Of a stretch of 33,973 nucleotides of DNA, positions 1-7,895 are shown piece by piece. Position numbers and translations under genes: made by a program. The stretch lies in assembly GCA_903885605.1 (NCBI GenBank), contig CAISJD010000129.1, positions 1 through 33,973 of the forward strand, given 5' to 3'. How positions within the stretch are numbered: position 1 is the stretch's first letter; each line of letters opens with the position of its first letter. The DNA is from an uncultured Chthonomonas sp. (lineage in GTDB: Bacteria > Armatimonadota > Chthonomonadetes > Chthonomonadales > CAJBBX01). Below the pieces are notes generated by a model. The model was not told the origin of the DNA. It saw only the letters and a list, made by a program, of their open reading frames with translations, and did no database searches.

Positions 1-1
1 C

Positions 2-121
2 CGCATCGACCTCATCCTCCACAGCCCAGCGCTGGGCGAGGCCAAGGCATGGACCACAGCCTCGCCTGCCTCCGACCACCTGCCGCTTGTGGCGGAGTGG
101 GAGGTGGGGGACACGGACTGA
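2..121 (+). CDS. Endonuclease/exonuclease/phosphatase family protein, C-terminal end (partial)
   Basis: This is the last 39 codons of a gene that begins before the window; the frame is open from base 2 to a TGA at 119-121. The visible peptide begins RIDLIL and ends with SDHLPLVAEWEV. A R-I-D-x-I strand followed by an S-D-H-x-P-[VL]-V-A motif is the standard end of the endonuclease/exonuclease/phosphatase (EEP, DNase I-like) fold, where the Asp-His pair belongs to the metal-dependent phosphoesterase active site. The substrate cannot be told from this fragment, since the family covers nucleases, sphingomyelinases and inositol phosphatases. It converges on the GH32-like gene with a 32-bp gap. 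The family call rests on one motif plus its terminal position. Confidence 0.72.
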   Translation, partial: RIDLILHSPALGEAKAWTTASPASDHLPLVAEWEVGDTD

Positions 122-153
122 CACGGGCCAGCCCGAGCCCTCCGGTCACTCCT

Positions 154-2457
154 TCAGAACGGGTTCGAAGCGGCCATCTCCCACGCCTTCACGCCGCTGA
201 ACTTGGCCGTGCCGCCCTCGGCGTAGATCGCCACGCCCAGGCTGTCCGGGCGGCCGGGGAAGACGCGGCGGCCGATGGCCTGGCGGTCGTTGGCGTAGAC
301 CTCGATGACCGACTTGTCGACGAAAACCCGCAGGCGCAGCGGCTCGCCGCGCTTCAGCTCCAGCGGCGCGCTCTCGACCACCTTGCGGCCCGCCACACCG
401 CTGCGCGTGCTGTCCATCACCAGGGCGCGCTTGGCCGCGTCGTAGTAGAGGAGCGTCTCCTCCTCGCCGCCTGCCGAGGCGCGGACCTTCACGCCGGCCT
501 TCTGCGCCGTGCCGGGGTCGATCTGGAGCGCGATCTCGCAGGAGTCGCCCTTCACGCCCTCCAGCGGCTTGGCTGCGTCGGCCAGCGTCGCGGGGCGCCA
601 GACCTTCGGGCTCAGCCGCAGCCGCTCGAGCTCGGCCACCGGGCGCATACGCAGCGTGCCGTCGGACCCTACCCAGAGCGTGCGTGGCAGCCCGAAGACG
701 CCCGACCAGCCCTTGGCCTTGTCGCCGCCGGGGTTGTCCGTGAGCCACGACCACATGATCTGCCGCCCCTTGCCGTCGACCAGCGCCTCGGGCGCGAAGT
801 AGGTGTTGTCCACCCACGTCATGCGGCCGTGGCTTTCGGGCAGGAAGTGGTCGTCCCGGTAGGCGCCCACGTAGAACTGGCAGCCCCTGTTGTGGCTGAT
901 GAAGAGGAGCAGGTGCTTGCCGCTCGCCTTGCCGCCGTCGGGGCTCGAGGGGAGGGGCAGGAAGCTGGGACACATGTTGTCCTCGCTCCGGTCGGTCCAC
1001 TCGGGCTTGCGCTGGTAGAAGACGTGGCGGTAGGTCCAGCTCTTCAGGTCGGTCGACTCGAAGAGGTAGAGCCGGTCGCCCTGCTCGCTCAACGGCGCGT
1101 CTGGTGCGCGGCCGATCTTGTTCAGCACCAGGAGGTTGCCGGTCAGGATGTAGTACTTGCCGTCGCGCTTCCAGATGTTGGAGGGGTCGGCCGAACCCAG
1201 GATCAGTGGCTTGCCCGTCGCGTCGGTGGTCTCCGTGAGGCCGAACTCGGTGCTGCGGATGATGGGGTTGGCCTCGGACTTCTGCCAGACATCATAGGGC
1301 GGCCCTGCGCTGCGGGCCACGCCGATGCCCTTGGGCCCCCAGAGCATCCAGTAGGAGAGGTAGGCCGCGCCGTCGTCATCGACGAACCCGCCTCCGCTGA
1401 AGCATCCCTCGTCGGAGCCGCCCGGCCCGATGCCGTCGGGCTGGTGCCGCCAGTGGAGCAGGTCGGCGCTGGAGATGTGGCCCCAGCAGAAGCCCGAGCC
1501 GCTCCGGTTGTAGAGGTACATCAGGTGGTAGCGGCCGTCGGCGTAGAAGGCGCCATTGGGGTCACCCGGCTCGCCCATGTCCTCGGGCACGCAGAAGTGG
1601 TACCCCGGCCGCCAGGGGTCGGCGAGGAGGCGCTCACGCAGGAGCCGGGCCGACTGGAGCGCCGCATCGGGCACAGGACCGGTGAAGCCCCACGGCTGGG
1701 GGACCCCGGCATTGGCGCCCTGCACGCCGGTGGTCATCACCGCGGCGGCGCCCTTGCCGGCCAGCTCCAGGCAGCCGCCGCTCAGTTTGACATCGCCCGT
1801 GAGCCTGATCTCGGTGAAGCGGCCCGTGCGCTCGCGCAGCCCCTCGTCGGCGAAGGACCACCAGGCCCACGGGGCGGGGCCTCCCTCCAGCGAGCCGGGC
1901 TTCAGGCGTCCGATGGCCTCGGCCTCGAGCACGGAGGCATAGATGCGGGCGTCGCGGATGCGGCCCGCGAAGGTCTCTCCGGTTCCGGCCGCCGTGTGGC
2001 GCTTGCCGAACAGGACCACCGCGGACGGGCCGAAGCTAGCCGGTTCGGCGCCCATGGTGTACCGGACCTGCAGCGCACCGTTGCGGTAGAGCGAGACCTC
2101 CTTGCCGCGATAGCTGACGGCCACCTGGACGAACTCATCGGGGCCGGCGGTCTCGGCGGGCCAGGCCTCCTGCTCGCGCTGCGTGCGGAGGTAGCCTTCG
2201 CTGCCGGGCATCCAGCGCGCCGGGGCCAGTTCGCCGAAGACGACGCCGTCGAAGATGGTGCCGCCGTCGTCCAGCGTCAGCGCGGAGCCGCCCTGCTGCT
2301 TCAGGTCGCTCACGGCGGCCCAGACCACGAGCGTCTTGTCTCGCACGACGCCGTCGCCCACCTGCGGCGCACCCGCGCACGCGCAGGCAGCCACGGCCAG
2401 CGCCGCCGCCAGTATGATCTGCCAGACCAACCCGCCCCACTGCAAGCACTCGCGCAT
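154..2457 (-). CDS. Secreted LamG + GH32-like glycoside hydrolase, predicted lipoprotein (fructan/sucrose-type)
   Basis: The protein has 767 aa. I chose the ATG at 2455-2457 because GGGAGG lies just upstream and it opens a signal peptide with a lipobox-like V-A-A-C near residues 22-25; an upstream in-frame ATG would add an Arg-rich tail unlike coding sequence. Residues about 60-190 look like a concanavalin/LamG beta-sandwich. Residues about 285-600 form the five-bladed GH32 propeller: GDPNG with the expected nucleophile at Asp299, an SADPSNIW segment at the place of the family RDP motif (Asp424), and EDNMCPSF (Glu492, Cys496) at the place of the EC acid/base motif. The C-terminal 150 residues match the GH32 beta-sandwich (SVIEVYAND). 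GH32 enzymes hydrolyse beta-fructosides such as sucrose, inulin and levan. The Arg of RDP is replaced by Ala and the EC pair is spread out, so the substrate is uncertain. The gene is divergent from the DUF4091 gene. Confidence 0.85.
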   Translation of the reverse strand: MRECLQWGGLVWQIILAAALAVAACACAGAPQVGDGVVRDKTLVVWAAVSDLKQQGGSALTLDDGGTIFDGVVFGELAPARWMPGSEGYLRTQREQEAWPAETAGPDEFVQVAVSYRGKEVSLYRNGALQVRYTMGAEPASFGPSAVVLFGKRHTAAGTGETFAGRIRDARIYASVLEAEAIGRLKPGSLEGGPAPWAWWSFADEGLRERTGRFTEIRLTGDVKLSGGCLELAGKGAAAVMTTGVQGANAGVPQPWGFTGPVPDAALQSARLLRERLLADPWRPGYHFCVPEDMGEPGDPNGAFYADGRYHLMYLYNRSGSGFCWGHISSADLLHWRHQPDGIGPGGSDEGCFSGGGFVDDDGAAYLSYWMLWGPKGIGVARSAGPPYDVWQKSEANPIIRSTEFGLTETTDATGKPLILGSADPSNIWKRDGKYYILTGNLLVLNKIGRAPDAPLSEQGDRLYLFESTDLKSWTYRHVFYQRKPEWTDRSEDNMCPSFLPLPSSPDGGKASGKHLLLFISHNRGCQFYVGAYRDDHFLPESHGRMTWVDNTYFAPEALVDGKGRQIMWSWLTDNPGGDKAKGWSGVFGLPRTLWVGSDGTLRMRPVAELERLRLSPKVWRPATLADAAKPLEGVKGDSCEIALQIDPGTAQKAGVKVRASAGGEEETLLYYDAAKRALVMDSTRSGVAGRKVVESAPLELKRGEPLRLRVFVDKSVIEVYANDRQAIGRRVFPGRPDSLGVAIYAEGGTAKFSGVKAWEMAASNPF

Positions 2458-2641
2458 TCGGTCCTCCCGGTACCGGCCGGCAGTTCCGCGCGGCCATGCG
2501 CAAGTTCCACGGCGGCGGCGGCGACTCCTGCCGCGCCGAGGGCCTCCGTGACCGAGTCCCGTGCGCGCAGGAACCCACCCCACTCGCGCCGAACTTATTC
2601 GGCGCCGGGGCCATGCGCCGCCGGCCGGAGGGATTACGCCC

Positions 2642-4240
2642 ATGACCACCACCGCCTGGCTTGAGTCCTCGCTACGCCGCGTCTACCCGACATCTCCCGC
2701 CGGCGATGCCACGTCGCTGACGCTTTGCGCGGCGCGCAATGACCGGGCCTCGTTCCAGGTCTGCGTCCGCAATGGCTCCACCTCCGCCGTCCGGGCCGAG
2801 GTTGCTGTGGAGCCCGGATGCGAGGGGCTTGCGGCGGTGGTGCGCCGGGTGGGCATGGTCGCCATGGCGCACCTGAACACCGATACGCCGGCCGACGAGT
2901 GCGAGGGGATCGGCCATGTGCCCGGCCTGGCGCCGGACCCGCTCTACCCGGAGGCTTCGACGCTGGTGGGGCCGCGCGAGGCCGCCGCGTTCTGGGTGAG
3001 CCTCTCCACCGGGCGCGGGATGGACCCCGGCGCGCACGAGTTGGTGGTCCGCGTGAGCCTGGAGGGCCGCCCGCCCGCCGAGATGCGCGTGACGCTGCTG
3101 GTGGGCGAGCCGGTGATCGACCTCCGCAAGCCCTTCTGGGTGACGCACTGGTTCTACGCCGACGCCCTTTGCGACTGGTACGGCGTGGAGCCCTTCTCCG
3201 AGGCGTTCTGGCCCATCTGCCGACGCTACATGGCGGACCACGCCTCGCACGGCGGCTCCAGCCAGTACGTGCCGATTTTCACGCCCCCCACCGACGGCGT
3301 GAAGCGCCCCACCCAGCTCCTCCGCGTCTCGGAGCCGAAGCGGGGGCGGTACGAGTTCGACTTCTCCGACGTCGACCGCTGGGTCTCGACAGCCCGCAAG
3401 GCCGGCGCAGGCTACTTCGAGTGGACGCATCTCTTCAGCCAGTGGGGCGTGAAGCACGCGCTCCGGGTCTACCGCGACAACGCCGACCCGGCGTCGCTGC
3501 TCTGGCCCGCCTCCACAGGCGCGGTCTCGCCGGTCTACCGCCGCTTCCTGGCGCAATTCCTGCCGCGCTTCCATGCCTTCCTGAGCGAGCGCAAGCTGCT
3601 GGATGTGTCGCTCTTTCACGTCTCCGACGAGCCCGGGCTGGACCACCTTGAGAACTACCGTAGCGCCCGCGCCATGCTCCACGATCTGGCGCCCTGGCTC
3701 CGCTCGTCCGACGCGCTGAGCAACCTGGAGTTCGGCAAGCTGGGCCTCGTGGATATCCCGATCCCCTCCATCTCCGAGTCGCACGCCTTCGCCGACGCGG
3801 GCATCCCGGCCTGGGCCTACTTCTGCTGCGGGCCGCGCGGGCGCTACGTCAACCGCCTCATGGACACACCGCTGGCGAAAATCCGCTCCATCGGCTGGCT
3901 GCTCCACCGCTTCCAGGCGGGCGGCTTCCTCCACTGGGGCTACAACTACTGGTACCGTTCCCAGTCGCGGCAGCTGATCGATCCCTTCACGGACCAAGCC
4001 GGCGGCGCGTGGCCGGGCTGGCCCAACGGCGACCCGTTCGTCGTCTATCCCGGGCCGCAGGGTCCGTTGGACAGCATCCGGTGGGAAGCCTTCGCCGATG
4101 GCCTGCGAGACCAGGCCCTCCTCCGAACGCTGGGCCTGGCCGCCGATGATGCGCTCCTGGCGCCGCTGCAGGGCTACGACCGCTTCCCGCGCGACGCGGC
4201 GTGGCTCTTAACCGCCAAACGAAGGCTGCTGGGGCTGTAG
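2642..4240 (+). CDS. DUF4091 / GH123-like catalytic domain protein
   Basis: The protein has 532 aa. The ATG at 2642 follows GGAGGG by nine bases; the longer frame from 2561 lacks such a site. Residues about 15-160 form an N-terminal beta-sandwich, and the rest is a TIM-barrel-like domain. FHVSDEP places an adjacent Asp329-Glu330 pair where GH123 N-acetylgalactosaminidases carry the Asp-Glu pair used in substrate-assisted catalysis. The ending, with FLHWGYNYW, GDPFVVYPG and SIRWEAFADGLRD, is the hallmark of DUF4091. The family acts on glycans, but the sugar cleaved here is unknown. No signal peptide or membrane segment is visible, unlike its neighbours, so it may act in the cytoplasm on imported oligosaccharides. 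A 48-bp gap separates it from the next gene, suggesting one transcript. Confidence 0.85.
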   Translation: MTTTAWLESSLRRVYPTSPAGDATSLTLCAARNDRASFQVCVRNGSTSAVRAEVAVEPGCEGLAAVVRRVGMVAMAHLNTDTPADECEGIGHVPGLAPDPLYPEASTLVGPREAAAFWVSLSTGRGMDPGAHELVVRVSLEGRPPAEMRVTLLVGEPVIDLRKPFWVTHWFYADALCDWYGVEPFSEAFWPICRRYMADHASHGGSSQYVPIFTPPTDGVKRPTQLLRVSEPKRGRYEFDFSDVDRWVSTARKAGAGYFEWTHLFSQWGVKHALRVYRDNADPASLLWPASTGAVSPVYRRFLAQFLPRFHAFLSERKLLDVSLFHVSDEPGLDHLENYRSARAMLHDLAPWLRSSDALSNLEFGKLGLVDIPIPSISESHAFADAGIPAWAYFCCGPRGRYVNRLMDTPLAKIRSIGWLLHRFQAGGFLHWGYNYWYRSQSRQLIDPFTDQAGGAWPGWPNGDPFVVYPGPQGPLDSIRWEAFADGLRDQALLRTLGLAADDALLAPLQGYDRFPRDAAWLLTAKRRLLGL

Positions 4241-4288
4241 CCGCATCGGCGCAGGCGTACGCCGCGGCGGGATCAAGGAGGCCGGCAC

Positions 4289-7200
4289 ATGGGTAGGAGC
4301 GTTCTTGCTGTAGCGGCCTGGCTGGCGCTCGCAGCGATACCGTCGGAGGGCCGAGCGGACCGGATACCGCTGCACCGCTTCAGCGATCCCGGTGTATGGC
4401 GGCACCAGAGCGACGGCGGCGTGGCGCCGACCGTTGCCGCGGCGGCGGGAGGAATGCGGATAGTGTACCGCGATGCTGCCCCACACTGGGGTAATCTGAC
4501 GGCTCCCTGCACCGTGCCGCCGCGTGCGCGGGCGCTCCTGGTCACTCTGACCAAGGTGCGATCATCGGGTGGCGCCGCCATGCATCTGTGGCTCTGGGAG
4601 CCTGACCAGGACGCATGGGTTACCCAGATCACCGCCGACGGCGTGCCGTTCGGCCAATGGAAGGCCGGCAGGAGAACGCTAAGGATCCCAGTAACGCGGT
4701 TTGCTTTTGAGCCAAGGGGCGCAGGTACCCGCGAGATGACGTCGACAAGCCGTATGCTAGTAGGGTGCAATTTCGCGGACCTGGAGGTCGTGATGAACTC
4801 CATGGAGTGGGACATCGACGAGGGGTCTACTCGGGCTGAGCTTCCGGTGACGCCGGGGCTCAGCGTCAATTCTGACGGCAGGACCGTCATCGGGATCCTG
4901 GATATGGGCCCGAGCTTGCCCGACGGCTTCGTGCCGGCGCACAAGCCCGCGCAACTGGCTGACGCGCTGAGCAACAGGGGCTACTACGCGCCCGTGTTGC
5001 AGGCGGGCGACCTGGTGGCAGGCGGCCTCCTGACCAGACGCAAGATGCAGGCGCTTGTGCTGCCCAGTGCTCCCTACTTCCCAGTTGCGTTGCGTGAGCC
5101 GTTCCTCGCCTACCTCCGCGAGGGCGGCGGGTTCATAGCGCTGGGGGGCTACGCATTCGAGCGGCTGGTTGAGTGGAATGGGCAGGCGTGGGTCGAGGCA
5201 GGTAGCGGCGTCACTGCCGGCGAGATGACGCAACCCATCCCGGCTGCGGACGGCATGACCACTCGGTTCGGCCACTCCGGCGACGCCATGACCTTTGCGC
5301 CTGAGCAGATCGGCATCTTCGACCCGGCGTTCCAGCTCAAGAACGCCACCCGCTCACAACCCTCGGCATGGCTCAGCGGCATCTGGCCGACTGCTTCGAG
5401 CCGCCTGGACGCCGCGCTACCGAAGGCCGTTGAGGGCTTCGCAGCCTCGGGGCTCATCGGCGACAACAACCCGGTCTTCCCGCCTGTGTACCGCCGGTGG
5501 GTGCCCATGCTGGAACTGACCGACGCCGACGGCAAGCCCCGGGGGTCGGCCCTGAGCCTGATGCGCAACCATACGGGCCCCTACGCCGGCTCGACCTGGG
5601 CGTTCAGCGGCGTCACCGGGCAGAAGGTCGTGCTGGGTAGCCAGGGGCACGAGAAGCTGCTGGCCCTAGCTGCGGAAGCATGCGCCGGCAACATGTGGCT
5701 ACGGAGCCTTCGATCCGAGTTCGCCTCCTACTCGCCTGGCGAGACGGCCGTGCTGGAGATCCGTGTTCGCAATGACTCTGATGCCGCCAAGACCGGCACG
5801 CTGGCAGTCTACGCCGAGGCCAGGTCAGTCTCCTCGACCAAGGTTCGGCTGGATCCGCATACGGGCGCCATGGTGCGGATGCGGCTGGCCATCGACGAGT
5901 CACTGCCTTCCATCGTCCGCCTGAGCGCCAACCTGACAGTGGGCATCAGCTCCGCCGACACCGTGTTCGGTGGGCTGGTGGTCCGCAAAGCCACGACGCT
6001 GGCGATCGGCCCCAAGGTGGCGTGGAAGGACAACTACCTGACGGTCGATGGCGTCCCGCGCTTCCTGCTCGGGGCCAACCAGACCGGGTTCATGTTTTAC
6101 TCGGACCGTGAGGATCCGGCAGTCTGGGATGCGGACCTCTTGCGCATGGCGGCCAACAACGTCCGGATCCTGCGCATCCTCCACTTCTCGCCCTTCGCCA
6201 AGGCGGGTTACGAGGGGCAGGCGTCGCACAGCTCGCTGGACCTGGCCAATCGGCCGGAGCGCCTCTGCCGCCAGATGGACGCCATCGTCCACCTAGCCAT
6301 GAAGCGCCGCGTGGCCGTCTTCCTGACCCTGCACGATTGGCTCGATGTGGCCCTCACCGACGAGGAGCTTCGGGCCCAGGCCGACTGGAACGCCTTCTGG
6401 GCAGACCGCTACAAGGACGCGCCCGGCGTCTTCTTTGATATCCAGAACGAGCCGGCAGTGCCGATCCCGGACAGGCCGGATATGGCGGCCCTCTGGAACG
6501 CCTGGCTCTCCCGCAAGTACGGTTCCGACGCCGCGCTGAAGTCTGCGTGGCACGTCACCCCGCCCGAGGCCGCCCTGCCCAACGTGCCGCTGAAGGGCGG
6601 CTCCGACCAGTGGGACGACGTGCGGACCGCCGACCGCAAGCGGTTTGAGGCCGAGGTGCTGAACCGGTGGCTGCAGGCCAACGTCGAGGGCGTGAAGCGA
6701 GGCAACCCGCGCGCGCCGGTCTGCGTCGGCTACCTCCCCTCCATGCCGCCGGCCGACAAGGTGCTGGGCGTACGGCATACGGACTTCTCGAACATGCACT
6801 ACTACGGCGACCTGCGCGGCCTGCCGCTGGAGTTCAGCCTGATCGACCGCCGGGCGTACGGCAAGGGCATGAGCATCGGCGAGTTCGGCGCTCAGGAAGC
6901 GCACCAGGCCCGCAACGCCGGGGCCATCGGAGCGCCGGACGCCGAGAGCAAGCGGCGCTTCAACTGGACGGTCCACCACGCCGTGGGCATGGGCGGCGCC
7001 TTCGTGGCTGCCTGGTGCTGGAAGGATATGGACGAGATGGTCTTCCCCTGGGGCCTTTGGAACCGGGGAACGCCCGTCGCCAAGCCCTGGATGGAGACCT
7101 ACGCCGCCCTGGGCGCGTTCCTGAAGGACTTCGAGCCGGTCTACGAGCGCCCCAAGGTCTACCTGCTCCTGCCCGACGCGCACCGCGTCGGCCCGCGGTT

Positions 7201-7888
7201 CGACGCCGTCCACTCGGCCCTCCAGCGTTCGGTGGAGCTTCTGCTCAGCCAGCAGGTGAACTTCGGCGTGCTCAACGAGGAGGACCTTGCCGCCGTGCCC
7301 GAAGGGGCGCGAGCCATCTTCTGGCCCTTGCCCTACTGCCCGTCGGATGCGGCGTTTGAGGTGGTGGCGCGCTGGGTGGTGGCAGGTGGGACGCTCTACT
7401 TCAGCGGCGGCATCGGTTTCGACGGGGCCCGCCGGCCCACGCAGGAGGCGCGCTACGCCATGCTTGGCCTGCCCCGGCGGCAGGACGTACCGCCCTTCGA
7501 TGTGCCCGACGCCGTCTGGGGCGAGCCGCCGATGGAATCCAAGGCAGGCAAAGGCCGCGTCCTCTTCGCGCCCTATCCGCTGGAGCTGCGGCCGCACGAC
7601 ACCGACGAGGCCCTCTACGCCGTGGCGCTGCACCGCGCAGGGGTCCACCCGAACACGGTTCGGGCGCCGGGCGGCACGGTCCGATGCCTCACCATCCCGG
7701 ACCGGCGCGGCGGGCAACTGACCATGCTCGTACGCACGGACACCGGCGAGCAGGCCCTGCCCGTTCGCCTGCCCTCCATGACCGCCAACCTGCAGATGCC
7801 CGCCGGAGCCTGCGCCTTCGTGCTGACAGGCTCCGACGGCAAGGTCACCGCGATCGAGATGGACGGCAAGGTGGTCGCCAAGCCGTAG
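4289..7888 (+). CDS. Large secreted GH5-like (clan A) glycoside hydrolase with glutamine-amidotransferase-like domains
   Basis: The protein has 1199 aa. The ATG at 4289 follows AAGGAGG and starts a signal peptide (about residues 1-24). Residues about 25-170 look like a beta-sandwich. Residues about 198-300 (VIGILDMG to IALGGYAFE) resemble a class I glutamine-amidotransferase fold of the kind found as a non-catalytic domain in glycosidases. Residues about 480-570 look Ig-like. A TIM barrel spans about 577-890, with Glu721 in FDIQNEP as predicted acid/base and Glu865 in SIGEFGA as predicted nucleophile, the pattern of cellulase-type retaining hydrolases. Residues about 954-1060 form a second amidotransferase-like domain similar to the GH42 trimerisation domain, followed by a short beta domain. 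Substrate is unknown; beta-mannan, beta-glucan or beta-galactoside are all possible. It ends seven bases before the convergent GH106 gene. Confidence 0.82.
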   Translation: MGRSVLAVAAWLALAAIPSEGRADRIPLHRFSDPGVWRHQSDGGVAPTVAAAAGGMRIVYRDAAPHWGNLTAPCTVPPRARALLVTLTKVRSSGGAAMHLWLWEPDQDAWVTQITADGVPFGQWKAGRRTLRIPVTRFAFEPRGAGTREMTSTSRMLVGCNFADLEVVMNSMEWDIDEGSTRAELPVTPGLSVNSDGRTVIGILDMGPSLPDGFVPAHKPAQLADALSNRGYYAPVLQAGDLVAGGLLTRRKMQALVLPSAPYFPVALREPFLAYLREGGGFIALGGYAFERLVEWNGQAWVEAGSGVTAGEMTQPIPAADGMTTRFGHSGDAMTFAPEQIGIFDPAFQLKNATRSQPSAWLSGIWPTASSRLDAALPKAVEGFAASGLIGDNNPVFPPVYRRWVPMLELTDADGKPRGSALSLMRNHTGPYAGSTWAFSGVTGQKVVLGSQGHEKLLALAAEACAGNMWLRSLRSEFASYSPGETAVLEIRVRNDSDAAKTGTLAVYAEARSVSSTKVRLDPHTGAMVRMRLAIDESLPSIVRLSANLTVGISSADTVFGGLVVRKATTLAIGPKVAWKDNYLTVDGVPRFLLGANQTGFMFYSDREDPAVWDADLLRMAANNVRILRILHFSPFAKAGYEGQASHSSLDLANRPERLCRQMDAIVHLAMKRRVAVFLTLHDWLDVALTDEELRAQADWNAFWADRYKDAPGVFFDIQNEPAVPIPDRPDMAALWNAWLSRKYGSDAALKSAWHVTPPEAALPNVPLKGGSDQWDDVRTADRKRFEAEVLNRWLQANVEGVKRGNPRAPVCVGYLPSMPPADKVLGVRHTDFSNMHYYGDLRGLPLEFSLIDRRAYGKGMSIGEFGAQEAHQARNAGAIGAPDAESKRRFNWTVHHAVGMGGAFVAAWCWKDMDEMVFPWGLWNRGTPVAKPWMETYAALGAFLKDFEPVYERPKVYLLLPDAHRVGPRFDAVHSALQRSVELLLSQQVNFGVLNEEDLAAVPEGARAIFWPLPYCPSDAAFEVVARWVVAGGTLYFSGGIGFDGARRPTQEARYAMLGLPRRQDVPPFDVPDAVWGEPPMESKAGKGRVLFAPYPLELRPHDTDEALYAVALHRAGVHPNTVRAPGGTVRCLTIPDRRGGQLTMLVRTDTGEQALPVRLPSMTANLQMPAGACAFVLTGSDGKVTAIEMDGKVVAKP

Positions 7889-7895
7889 CCGGCAG

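Noticed and set aside
2561-2641. Upstream in-frame start extending the DUF4091 protein by 27 residues
   Set aside because: The extension is Arg/Pro-rich, has no signal peptide and lacks a ribosome site, while GGAGGG precedes the ATG at 2642.
49-2664. Long plus-strand open frame opposite the GH32-like gene (871 codons)
   Set aside because: It is a shadow of a GC-rich gene: Ala/Gly/Arg/His-rich, no domain, and no ribosome site. The opposite strand carries clear GH32 motifs.
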